A stretch of 64,000 bases of DNA from positions 28,262,262 to 28,326,261 of the forward strand of contig JAJEKV010000002.1 in assembly GCA_021234155.1 (NCBI GenBank), in the 5' to 3' direction. Below are positions 1 through 13,903 of the stretch, piece by piece. Numbering within the stretch: position 1 is the first letter of the stretch; each line of letters opens with the position of its first letter. A program made the position numbers and the translations under genes. The stretch is from Isoetes taiwanensis. Its lineage: Eukaryota > Streptophyta > Lycopodiopsida > Isoetales > Isoetaceae. The notes beneath the pieces were generated by a model that was not told the DNA's origin, did no database searches, and saw only the letters and a list, made by a program, of their open reading frames with translations.

Positions 1-3000
1 TGGTTGGGGTTGGTGGTGGATGGTGGGGTTGGGATCTTAGCAGTACAGCGCTCGGCAAATAACCAACGATATCGCTGCACCATAGACCATGAGCAAAGAC
101 ATAAAGCGTGGCCCTCCAGTCTAGTCCCCAAGCTACTCCGCGTATACATCGCCACAAAAGCAATTGCGAATCGTGAAGTTGCTATAATTTGTGACCTCCG
201 CCGCCTTTGACCATTTTCTCATACGGATGGAACTATATTATGCGCGCCTAGTGGAAACTATACTTCAAGGCGGAACATGAGTAAAGATCGCTAATCAAAC
301 ATATCAAATGTTATCCTACCAAGCCTTTTATTTTCAAGAAATAGATATTATCTGTAAGCGATCCATTAATTCCCGCGGTATGTCTCAGCAATGGTTCTAC
401 GACCCCATCCTAAATATCACAACCTTACCCATGGTTCCACAACTTTGCCATACATTATTTTGCCATACCCCGCGCCATGGTGGACCACTCCCGTGCTGGT
501 CGGGACTATGACTCCGGTATCGGTCCATCCCCTTTCTCAAAGAGATAAAATTAAAAGCGTCGTCCAAATGCGTTCCGATTTGGTCCATCCCCTACCAAGA
601 GGCGATTGTCCCGTATAGCGTTACACCTGGGGTTTCTACCTCCCAGGCCTAGAACTCAGAATGGTTTGCTTATAAGTTATTGTGCTTCCACGTTATCTTA
701 TACCCATTTGGAACCTCAAGCGTTCCATTATTTTAGATCCACGCAAAACTCTAGAAGCGGAGTTATGGATATCGCACTTAGGTAGATATTATATCCCTTA
801 TACCTCCAGTGGTCTTACATGGGATCTTCGGCCCTCAGCGATTACCCGATTAACTATCTCAATACGACCGCTCTCCACGATACCAATCCACCATGGAAAT
901 TTTACAGAAATAAGTCTTATTCTCTATTCGCATAAAGAGAAATCAACTTCACGGGGCTTTACCCATAGAATTACGTCCCCTTGGAAATAATTTGGTCCGC
1001 GTCCAAATTTTTGGCGTCGCATCCTTAACCCGGCTTATCAAGGTAAAATTAATCTTTAATGCTTAAGCAGGCACACCCAAGTAAAGGGTTCAAGTGTTGG
1101 TGTAGATGAAGCTTCCCAAGTCAAATATTTTACACCACGGTAATCGGCTTTCACCGGATCTGCGATGCATTTTTTAATCCAAACAGGATGCTTTTATTTG
1201 ATGCATTAAATCCCCAGGGATCGCGGGAATTTCTCCCCTGATAGTTGGAACTGGTTCTATGATGGGTCCACTTGTGGCGAACTTCTCCAGGCCCAGATTT
1301 TATGCGCTTCTGCACTCGCGTGCCCCGACTTCACTTGCGGCGGTGGTGTCAATCCTCCTTACTTGGACTCCGCGTTCCAAGAGTTAGCCGATTACATATG
1401 CCCATTTACAACCGCACAAGGTTCTTAATTTGTACTTGCGGCACAAACTTTGATTCTTGGTGTGTCGCGGCTAGCAGAGTATAATACTGCCTTGTTCCGC
1501 TTCTTCTTTGATTCAAATCCAAAGTAGGAATATAAATCAGGTGATGTTCCAGCCCACCAGATTCTAGAAGAATGCGTAAACTTCGCTACGATACCGCTGA
1601 TGCGATTCAATGGTTGCCGACTAAACGGTTTCTTGACATGCCTTTGAAGATCAGATCAAAGGAATATCTTATATCACGGACAAATACATTTGATGAGCCG
1701 CGTTTAACCGCAGGGTCCGCGGGTTATGGCTAAATGGAAACCGACCAAATATGATATCGGCTACCCACTCTGCGGTCGCCGGAAGGCAAAGAGACTGTAT
1801 AAACGTGGCCCTCAGTCTAGTCTAGCACTGCGGCGCACATCATAAAAACAATTTGCGGTCGTGAGTACGCTATAGGTAATTTGTGACCCCACATCGCACT
1901 TTTAGAATGCATTACTCTCTCATACCAGGATGAACTATGATATGTGCTGCCCTGGTGAGGAGCTGAATAGGCGGTTCAATTGGAGTCGAAATCGAACACT
2001 TATCATATAGATGGCCATCTATGGTGCTTTTGTACCAAAGCGGAGTATTATCTGTAACGGGGCATTAATTCCCCTCTCAACCAAGGGTTTCTACCGACCC
2101 CATCTAAATATCACCAACCTTACCACTTAGTTCCACTGGCTTTGCATATTTTGCCACTAACCACGGCGTGGACCACTCCCAGGTGCCTATGATACGGGAC
2201 TTATGACTCCGTGTCGATGGTCCATCCCTACTCAAAGAGATGGAGTAAAAGGTCTCCAGAATACGTTCGATTTGGATTCCCATCACTTCTCCGAAGATTT
2301 GTCCCCGTACATAGCGCTGATACGCAGGGAGTTCTAGACCACAGAACTCCAAGGAATGGTTATATAAAGTTGTTGTACCCACGATTTACCTTACCCGGTG
2401 AACCTCAGCGTTTCCATTATTTTGAATTTTGCAAAACTCACAAGCGGGAGTTATGGATAATGGCGCTTCAGGTCGATATATCCTTGTACCTCCGGTGCTA
2501 GGATCTTCATTACCTCCGGGTATTTTCACCGGTGTATCTGCGATACGATTATCTCCCACTGATACCAATCCACCAGCATGGGTACACACAAGAAATAAAA
2601 TTCTGCATTTAGCATAAAAAGAGATCGCTTCTGAACTTTACCCATAAGTGCGTCCCATGGGAAATAATTTGAGATTCCGCATCCAATTTTAAGCGTCCAT
2701 ATCGCCAACCGGCTCTATCCAGTAAAGTCATCTTCCCAATATGCCTTCATGCGGCTTACGCAAACCAAGATAAGTGTGTGGTATGATGAGCTTCAGTCGA
2801 AATATTTTTACCGACCAATGCGGCTTTTACGGGAATCCTGCGATACGACTCACGGTAAGCGAGATAGCATTTTGTTGCCGTCCCCAAAGGATCGCCGTTT
2901 CTCCCAATAGTGAACTTCGTTCTCCACAGAAGTCGGTCCCATAGCCCTGGGCATTTCTCCCACAAAACTAACTGAATTTTATGCTTCGTGCCCGGCTTCA

Positions 3001-6000
3001 CTTGCGGTGATCAAATCCTCCTTACTTGGACTCCGTTCCGGGATTACTTGGAGTTACATATGCCCGGCCCCTGACACACTTTACAAAGTTCGGCGAACGC
3101 GGCTGGAAGCTTTTAGGATTTGCTTGGTTATTACGGCGACAGGTGTATATTGCCACCACTAGTTCAGCCTTCTTCTTTTGAGTTCCAGAAATCCAAAGTA
3201 GGAATCCGGTGATGTTTTGCAGCCCATAGATTCCTGAAGAATGCGTAGAAGCTGCTTCACGGTATTACCGCGATACGATTCAATGGTTATAGGAAGCTAA
3301 ACAAGCGCCAGCGGCAGCATCTTGTTGAAGATCAAGATCCAAGATCATCATATATATCACGGACAAACTACATTGATGAGCGGTTGACACTTTAGGATTC
3401 CGCGAGGGGTTATGGCAATGCAATGGCTCGACAAAATAACCAACGTGCTCGGCTACTCTACATAGACCATGACAAGAGACTATATCGTGGCGTGGCCCTC
3501 CCGGTGATCTAAAAAGCTCCGCGTAGCCACACATCATAAAAACAATTGCCCGGTCTGTGAAGTGCTATGGCGTGGTGGCGGCCCTGGTCACCTTTTACGA
3601 CCATTACTCTCATCGGATGGTGCTGTTGTAATGGCAGCTAATTGAGAACTATTTCGAGCGGTAGGTTCCAAGCGGTGGGTCCTTTGAAATCACTTGTATA
3701 GATATCTATGGTCTTTTTGTACAAAATGGATATTGTCTGTGGCGGTCATTAATTCCCTGAGTATTCACAGCCAGTGAACGCCGACCCCCATCCTAAATAT
3801 CCACCTTCTTGCCATAGTTCCCACCGACCCTTGCACATAACCACGGCTGGCCGTGGACCCACTCCCGCCGTTATGGTCGGACTGCGACAGTGTCGGTCCT
3901 TCAGGGGCTGGTCATGATAAGTCAAATGTAAGATTCCGGTTTGGTCCATCCCTTCTGAGAACGCTCAGCGTTACGCACACGGGAGTTCCTAGACCCTGAA
4001 CTCAGAATGGTTATATAAGTTATTGACACTTCCGGTACGCTATACCCGGCTAGGAACCCTCCGGCGTTTCCATTATTTTTAGATCCAACCCAAAGAGCTC
4101 ACGGAAATGGGGTTGAATATCGCGCGCACTTCGATTAGATATATGCTTGTACCTCCGTTGGTGCTTTGCGGATCTTTAGTACCCTCGCGTGCTGCGGTGC
4201 CTGGCGATACGGTATACCGACCGTCCCTGGCGGTACACACAAGGAAAATTCTTCTCTATTGGCATAAAGAAAATCAACTTTGAACTTTTTACCCATGGAG
4301 TACGGTACATGAAATAATTTGAAGTTAAAAGCATCCAAATTTTTGGCGGAGTCCATATCCTTGACGACTTATCCGGTAAAATTCTTCCCCAATGCTTAAC
4401 GCTGAAGCAAGCCACGCAAGTAAAGGGTCAAGTGTTAGTGCAGATGACTTCCCAAGTCAAAATATTTACCTACGGCCATTGAAGCTTCACCAGTCCTGCG
4501 ATCGGCTTCTGCAATCCCAAACAAGATACTTTTATTTTATTCCATAATCCCCGAAAGGATCATGGAATTTCTCCCAATAATTGAACTCCTTCTCCACGAA
4601 ATTAGGTCCCATGTGCCGAGCATTCTCCACGAAAGCGAATTTTATGCACTCACGCGCTCTGCGATGCCCGACTTCACTTGCGGCGGTGATGAATCCTCCC
4701 TCGCCGCCCGGACTTACGTTCAAGGATTACGCCCGATTACACATATACTTGGCCCCCAACACACTTTTACAAAGTTCCAACCCGGTGGCCGCGGCCTGAG
4801 CACAGATTCTTGGTGTGTGGCGATAGCGAGTAATACCACCACTAGTTCTTCTTCTTTGATTCAAATCCAAAGTGAATATAAATCCGTTGATGTTCCATAG
4901 CCAGTTCTAGAAAGATAAGTAAACTTAAAAGCTCGATACCGCGATACAGTTGTTGATTTATGGGGCCGAAATAGCCGAACAAGGCATCTTATTTGAAGAT
5001 CAGATCCGGATCATCATATATCCACAGGACAAATACATTTGATGAGCGTTTAACCACCCAGCGGTCCCGGGGTTATGGCAATGCAAGCGGCTCGACCAAT
5101 AACCAACGGTGTCGGCTTCCTCTACATAGACCATGAGACAAAGACTATGCTCGGCTTATTAGCCCGGCCCTCCGGTTAGTCTAGCTACTCCACGTAGCCG
5201 CACATCATAAAAACAATTCTGAGATCTGTGGGGTCGCTGGCATTAATTTGCTGACCCACTGTCACCTTTTAGGCCTTTTCTCTCATCACGGACGAACTAT
5301 GATGTAATGCCCTAATTGGAAACTAGACTCGTGGGTTCCAACTGGTAAAGGTCGGAAATCCGACACTTATGTATAGATATTATCTGTGGTCTTTTGTACA
5401 AAATAGATATTATCTATGGCGATTAATTCCCCTTGATATCTCTCCAACCAATGGTTCCTGGAGCCCCATCCTAAATATCACAACCCGCCATGGTTCCACA
5501 ACTTTTGCCATATTTTGCCATGCCCCATAACCACGGCGGGGCCACTCCCAGGTGCTTTATGATAGGACTGTCCGTGGGTCCATCCCACTCTCAAAAGAGA
5601 TGCGTCGCTGATCGTCCAGAAATACGTTCCGGTTTGGCCCATCCCTTCTCAAAGGCGGTGCCCATGCTCAGCGTGCACGGGAGTTCTAGACCTGCGGGCG
5701 CTCAGAATGGTTATATAAGTTGTAGCCTTACCTTATACCCATTGGAACCTCGCGTTTGCATTATTTTAGATCCCACCGCAAACTTCAGAAGCGGTTATGG
5801 ATATCCAGCGCGCACTTCCAGCGATCGATATATATCCTTGTACCTCCATTGGTGCTTTAGGATCGCTACCGGTACCTCCGTGGTCTGCGGTGTATCTCCG
5901 CGATGCGATTATCTCCCGCGATACCAATCCACCATGGGTGCAAAATAAAATTCTTATTCTCTATTCCGTAAAGAGAAATCAACTTTACGAACTTTACCCA

Positions 6001-9000
6001 TAAGTGCGTCCCCATAGAAATAATTTGAGATTCCGCATCCATTTTGATCCATATCCTTAGCCCAGGCTTGCTCCAGAGTAGAGTCAATATTCCCCAATCT
6101 TACTTATTTAAGCAAACTACACCAAATAAGATTGAAGTGTTAGTGTAGATGACTTCCAAGTCAAATATTTACACACACCACGGCCAATCGGCTACTGAGA
6201 TCACCACACGATAAATACGCAATCAAATGAGATGCTTTTATTTATTCATAATCCCCAAAGGGATCGCGAATTTCTCCCGTAATTCCAGACTCTCCTTCTC
6301 CCACAGTGGGTCCCATGTGCTTTGAGCATTCTCCCACGAAAACGCGAATTTTACGCCACCTTTCTTTTCCGTGCCCACTTGCAGTGGTAGTCCTCCGCCG
6401 CCCGGACTCCGCGTTCCAAAGGATGGCGGTTACACATATACTTATTTAATTACACTTTTACAAAGTTCAACCCGGTACTTTGCGGCACAAACGAAGATTC
6501 TTGGTGTGTCGCTGACCGCGCGGTACGCGTACGCACTTTGGTTTGCTTCTTCTTGATTCCAAATCAAAGTGGAATATAAATCGGTGATGTTTCCATAGCC
6601 AGATTCCTGAAGAATGCGTAAGCACCCAGCTCGATACCAGCGGTAGTTGGTGATTTATGGGGCTGACGGCCCGAACAACAACATCTTATTTGAAGATCAG
6701 ATCCAAGATCATCCTTATATATCACCGGACAAATACGCTGCGGTAGAAGAACGCGTTTGGCGCCAGCGAGTTACAGTTATAACTTGATACAAGCAGCTCG
6801 ACAAATAACCAACGATGTCGGCTACTCTACATAGACCATGAGCAAAGACGCCATAAACTGTGGCTCCTCAGTCTAGTCTAGCTACTCCGTAGCCACACAT
6901 CATAAAACAATTACGAATCTGGCTGAAATTTATATTTATGAGGTAATTTGTGACCCCTGTCACCTTTTAAAGGTACATTACTCTCTCATCACGGACGAAC
7001 TATGATATGTCGCCTAATTGGGAGCTGATTCAGTGGTTCCAACGGTGGAGTCAGCATCCAGGCACTTATCATATAGATATCTATGGTCCTTTTTGTACAA
7101 AATAGATATTATCTGTAAGCGATCATTAATTCCCCTTAGATATCTCTCCATTAATGGTTCACCGACCCCGTCAATATCACCTTGCCCGCTTGGGTTCCAC
7201 AACTTTTGCCGTATTTTGCCATGCACATAACCACATGGCCGTGGACCACTCCCCACGTGCTATGATGCGGACTATGACTTTCCGATATCGGTCCATCTCA
7301 AAAGTCGTCATGATGGGTGATGCGTTCGGTTTAGTTGCGTCGCACGCGAGGCGGTGTCCATGCCGTACACAGGGTTTTGTACCCGTTGGAACCTCCAGTT
7401 TCCATTATTTTTGCGTCCACGCAAAACTCGGCGAGTTATGGATGTCCGGCGCACTTAGCGTGCGTGCATATCCTTGTACCTCAGAGCGGTGGCGCGGGAT
7501 CTTTAGGTACCTCAGCGGTACTACTGATTGTATCTCCACGTCACGGTATCTCCACGATACCACCAATCCACCATGGAATTTTACGAAATAAAATTCTTAT
7601 TCTCATTCGCATAAAGAAATCAACTTACGAGACTTTGCCCTTAAATTACGTCCCGTAGAATAATTTGATTCCGCGTCAAATTTTAGCGTCCATATCCTTG
7701 ACGACTTATCCGGTAAAGTGTCTTCCCAATGTAGCTAAGCAAAACGCACGCAAATAAAAGATGTTAGTGTAGATGACTTCCCAGGTCAAATATTTACACC
7801 GACCCAATCACTTCTGGTCACCACGATGCGACTCTGCAATCCCAAAGCAAGATGCTTTTATTTATTCCATAATCCCCAAAGGATCATAGATTTCTCCCAA
7901 TAGTCGAACTCCTTCTCCACAAATTGGGTCCCATGCCGAGGCATTCTCCCTGGCTTAGCAGATTTTTATGCGCTGCGCTTCTGCGATTACTGACTTCGCA
8001 CAGGCGTGTGCGATCCACTCATACCCGGACTCCACACGTTCACAAGGATTAGCCCGGTTACACATATGCCCGGCTAACAACACACTTTTACAAAGTTCAA
8101 CCCGGTACTTGCGGCTTTTAAACTTACAAGATTGTTCTTGGTGTGGCCGGCGACCGGAAATTATAATACCATGCTGGATTCCTTCTTCTTTGATTCAAAT
8201 CCAAAGGAAGTAGGAATATAAATCCCGGTGATGTTTCCATAGCCCATAGATTCCTGAAGAATGCGTAAACTTCAGTACACTTGATGCGATTCAATGATTT
8301 GTAGGAGCTAAACAAGCTGAACAACGACATCTTGTTGAAGATCAAGATCCAAGATCATCGCTAATATATCACCGGAACAAATACGATGCGACGAACGCGT
8401 TTAACCACTTTAACCCGGGGTCCACGGTTTTTGTGGCAGTATGGCGGCTACGACCAAATAGCCAGCGATATACGCCGACTCTACACTTAGACCATGGGCA
8501 AAGACTATGCTCGGCTTATTGGCCCTCAATTCGATCTAGCCTTTCCACGTGGCCACATCCCATAAAAACAATTGCAGGATCATTGGAAGTCGCTATGGTG
8601 GGTAATTTGTGACCCCCACAGCATGCCTTTTGACCATTACTCTCTGAGATGAACTATGATATATCTAACGCCCTAATTAGGAAACTAGACTCCGGCCCAG
8701 GTTCAACGAGGTAAAGGTCCTTTGAAATCCGACCGCTTATCATATAGATATCTATAGTCTTTTGTACAAAATGGAAATGTATGCATGACACGTCATTCGA
8801 CCCGCAGTATCTCTCAACCAGTTCGACCCCATCCTAAATATCACAACCTTGCCCATGAACACAACTTTTGCCATATTTTGCCATGCCCATAACCACGGCG
8901 ATGGACCACTCCCATTATGACTCGTGTATCGGTCCATCCCACTTCAAAAGAGATCGTCCAGCGTCGTCCAGAATGCGTTCCGGTTTGGTCCATCCCTTCT

Positions 9001-12000
9001 CAGGAAGCGGTGTCCCATGCTCAGCGTACACAGGGGAGTTCTAGACCACCGAACTCAAGAATGGTTATATAGTTATTGTACTTCCACGGTGCCTGCGGAA
9101 CCTCCAGCGTTTCCATTATTTTAGATCACACCAAAACTCACAAAGGCGGTTATGGATATCCGGCGCGCTTCATGATGCGATATGCTCTCCCTTGTACCTC
9201 AAAGTTGCTTTGGGATCTTTACCGTTGCCGCTTGATTGTATCTCCCACGATCTGATGTCTCCTGATACCAATCCACCATGGGTGCACTGAAATAAAATTC
9301 TTATTCTCTATTCATAGAAGGTAAACTTACGAACTTTACCCATAAGTGCATTCCATAGGAAATAATTTGAGATTCCATCCAAATTTTAGCGTCCATATCG
9401 CCAGCGACTTATCGATAAAGAATGTCTTCCCCCAATCTGCGCTAAAGCAAACACGCAAAATAAGAGTCCAAGTGTTGGTGTGGAAGTGACTTCCCAAGTC
9501 AAATATTTACACCATGACCAGTCGACTTCCTGGTCCTTGCGATCGACTCTACGCAATCAAGCAAGATGCTTTATTTATTTCATAATCCCCAAAGGGATCA
9601 TGGAATTTCTCAATAATTAGGGCACCGTTCTCCCTAAAATTGGGTCCCGCATGGCCGGGCGTTTCTGCGAAGCGAATTTTGCTGCTCGCTCGCGTGCCCC
9701 GACTTCGCGCAGCGGTAGTGGAGTCAAATCCTCACCCATGGATCCGCGTTCCAAGGTTCGCCCGATTACACATATGCGGCCCCAACACACTTTTACAAGT
9801 TCAACCGGTATTACTTGCGGCCTGAAACTTTACAAGATTCTTGGTGTGGTGGCGGCCTTAGAGTATAATACCACACAGTTCCTTCTTCTTTGATTCAAAT
9901 CCAAAGTAGGAATATAAATCCCGGTGATGTTTCCATAGCCACGCATAGATTCCTAGAAGAGTCGTAAACTTCATTTCGATACCACTTGATACGATTCAAT
10001 GATTTATGGGAGCTAAAATGGCCCCAGTGACTGATATTTGAGAGATCAAGATCCAAGATCATCTAGCATATATCACAGACAAATACATTGATGAAACACG
10101 TTTAACCACTGCTTAGGTTATGAGGTTATAAGCTTATTTTATTTCGACAAATAACCAACGTTGGCAGCTACTCTACATGAACCATGAAGCGAGACTATGG
10201 CGGCTTGTGGCCCTCCGTCTAGTCTAGCTACTCAGCCACATCCTTAAAAACAATTGCGGTCATTCGGCTGGCATTCAATTTGTGACCCCACATGCCTTTT
10301 AGGCCATTACTCTCTCATCACGGATGAACATGATATGTCGCCTAATTAGGAAACTGGGCTAGGGCGGTTCCTTGGTAAGGTCCTTTGAAATCGACACTTA
10401 TCGCCTTAGATATTATCTATGATTAACGTGAAATAGATGTATCTATATGGCTTGATCTCATTAATTCCCTTGATATCTCTCCAACCAATGGTTCGACCCA
10501 TCTAAATATCCACAACCTGTAGTTCTAACTTTACTTGCCATATTTTGCCATTGCCCACTGGCGGCCGTGGACCACTCCCGTCTTTATGATACGGGACTAT
10601 GACTCGATGGCGATTATCCCCTTCTCTCAAAAGTCGTCCGGAAGTCGTCAGAATACGTTCGGTTTGGTCCATCCCTTCTCGGCGATTGTCCCATGTGCTC
10701 AGCGTGCACGGGAGTTCCTAACAGACCTGCTGAACTCAAGAATGGTTATATAAGTTATTGTACTTCCACGGTACCTTGCCGGTATTGGAACCTCAGCGTT
10801 TCCAAACCTTTAGATCCCGCAAAACTCTGGCGGTTATGGATGATATCAGCGCAGCGGTCTGATATATCCTTGTACCTCCATTGGTGCTTTAGGATCTTTG
10901 TTACCTCCGTGATTACTGCGATTGTATCTCCACGATACGGTATCTCCATGATACCAATCCCTGTAGGTACACAAGAAATAAAAACGCGTACCTATTCGCG
11001 CCAAAGAAGATAACTACGAACTTTACCCATACCAAAGTGCGTCATGGAATAATTTGATTCCGCGTCAAATTTACAGCGTTCATATCCTTGACGACTTGTC
11101 GGTAAAGTGTCTTCCCCAATGCTTAGCAGCTAAGCAAACCTGCAAAATAAGGTCAAGTGTTAGTGTAGATGACTTCCCAAGTCAAATATTTACACCACGA
11201 CCAATCGGCTTTCTTAGATCACCCGCGATCGACTCGCAATCCCAAGCAAGATGCTTTTATTTATTCCATAATCCCCAAGGATCATAGGAATTTCTCCCAA
11301 TAATTGAACTCCGTTCTCCACAAATTAGGTCCCCATATGCCCGAGCATTCTCCCACGAAAGCACTGAATTTTATGCACTCTTTCTACGCGATGCGGCTTC
11401 ACTTGCGGCGGTAGTAAATCAAATCCTCCTTGCTTGGACTCCACGTTCCAGGATTAGCGATTACACATATGCTTGGCCCCAACACACTTTTACAAAGTTC
11501 AGCCCGGTGTACTTGCGGCACAAACTTGCAAGATTCTTGGTGTGTGTGACCTTAGAGTATAATACCACCACTAGTTCCTTCTTCTTTGATTCAAATCCAA
11601 AGTAGGAATATAAATCCGTTGATGTTTCCATAGCCCATAGATTCCTAGAAGAATGCGTAAACTTCCTTCGATACCACTTGATCTGATTCAATGATTTATG
11701 GGAAGCTAAACAAGCTGAACAACGACATCTTATTTGAAGATCAAGATCCAAGATCATCATATATATCCGGACAAATACATTGATGAGCCGCGTTTAACCA
11801 CTGCGGGTCCGCGGGGTTATGGCAATGCAAGCTCGACAAATAACCAACGATGTCGGCTACTCTACATAGACCATGAGCAAAGACTATATTTGGCTTATTG
11901 GCCCTCAGTCTAGATCTAGCTACTCCGCGTAGCCACACATCATAAAAACAATTGCGGTCTGTGAAATTAGCTATGGCGGTAATTTGTGACCCCCTGTCAC

Positions 12001-13855
12001 CTTTTGACCATTACTCTCTCATCTGAGGATGAACTATGATATGTGCTGCCTAATTAGGAACTAGACTCAGGGCGGTTCCAGCGAGGTAAAGTCACTGAAA
12101 TCCGACACTTATCATATAGATATTATCTATGGTCTTTTTGTACAAAATAGATATTATCTATGGCTTGATCATTAATTCCCCTTGATATCTCTCCAACCAA
12201 TGGTTCTCGACCCCATCCTAAATATCACAACCTTGCCATAGTTCCACAACTTTTGCCATATTTTGCCATGCCCCATAACCACGGCGCCGTGGACCACTCC
12301 CCGTGTATGACTCAAAGTTATCGGTCCATCCCTTCTCAAAAGAGATGGTCGCGATCGTCCAAGTCACGTTCGATTTGGTCCATCCCTTCTCAAGCCGATT
12401 GTCCCATGCTCAGCGTACACACAGGAGTTCTAGACCTGCGAACTCAAGAATGGTTATATAAGTTATTGTACTTCCACGGTTACCTTATACCCATTGGAAC
12501 CTCAGCGTTTCCATTATTTTTAGATCCACCAAAACTCTAGAAGCGATTATGGATATCCGCGCACTTCAGCGATCGATATATATCCTTGTACCTCAGGTGG
12601 TGCTTTAGGATCTTTCGGTGCCTCCAGCGGTACTACTTGATTGTATCTCCCGCGATCTGGTATCTCCGCGATACCAATCCACCATGGGTACACACAAAAG
12701 AAATAAAATTCTTATTCTCTATTCGCGCCAGAAAATCAACTACGAACTTTACCCATAAATTGTCCCATAGGAAATAATTTGAGATTCCGCATCCAAATTT
12801 TTTGGCGTCCATATCCTTGGCCGGCTTATCAGGTAAAGTGTCTTCCCCAATGCTTAGCGCTAAGCAAACCTGCAAATAAGGTCAAGTGTTAGTGTAGATG
12901 ACTTCCCAAGTCAAATATTTACACCACGGACCAATCGGCTTTCTGGATCCTGCGATCGACTCTGCAATCCCAAACAAGATGCTTTTATTTATTCCATAAT
13001 CCCCAAAGGATCATAGGAATTTCTCCCAATAATTGAACTTCGTTCTCCACAAAATTAGGTCCCATATGCTTGAGCATTCTCCCGCGAAAGCGAATTTTAT
13101 ACGCTCTTTCTTTGCGATGCCCCGGCTTCACTTGCGGCGGTGAGTCGTCAAATCCTCCTTACTTGGACTCCGCGTTCCAAGGATTAGCCGATTACACATA
13201 TACTTGGCCCCAACACACTTTTACAAAGTTCAACCCGTTTGTACTTGCGGCACAAACTTGCAAGATTCTTGGTGTGTCTTGACCTTAGAGTATAATACCA
13301 CCACTAGTTCCTTCTTCTTTGATTCCAAATCCAAAGTAGGAATATAAATCCGGTGATGTTTCCATAGCCCATAGATTCCTAGAAGAATGCGTAAACTTCG
13401 CTCACGATACCACTTGATGCGATTCAATGATTTATGGGAAGCTAAACAAAGCGAACAACGACATCTTATTTGAAGATCAAGATCCAAGATCATCATATAT
13501 ATCCTGGACAAATACATTGATGACACGTTTAACCACCAGCGGGTCCACGGGGTTATGGCAATGCAAGCGGCTCGACAAATAACCAACGATGTATCGGCTA
13601 CTCTACATAGACCATGAGCAAAGACTATATTTGGCTTATTGGCCCTCCAGTCTAGTCTAGCTACTCCGCGTAGCCACACATCATAAAACAATTGCGGTCT
13701 GTGAAATTAAGCTATGGCGGTAATTTGTGACCCCTGTCACCTTTTCGGCCATTACTCTCTCATCTGGATGAACTATGATATGTGCTGCCCTAATTAGGAA
13801 ACTAGACTCCGAGCGGTTCCAGCGGTAAAGGTCACTGAAATCCGACACTTATCAT

Positions 13856-13903
13856 ATAGATATTATCTATGGTCTTTTTGTACAAAATAGATATTATCTA
13901 TGG
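13856..13903. repeat. Internal 17-bp direct repeat of the satellite monomer (example copy)
   Basis: Each satellite monomer contains ATAGATATTATCTATGG twice, here at 13856-13872 and 13887-13903, separated by GTCTTTTTGTACAA. Each half contains the near-palindrome ATAGATATTATCTAT. The pair is retained in nearly all monomers of the right-hand half of the array, so it is one of the most conserved parts of the unit. A protein-binding role is possible but not shown by sequence. A second internal repetition, GGTCCATCCCTTCTCAAA, also occurs twice per monomer. Confidence 0.8.
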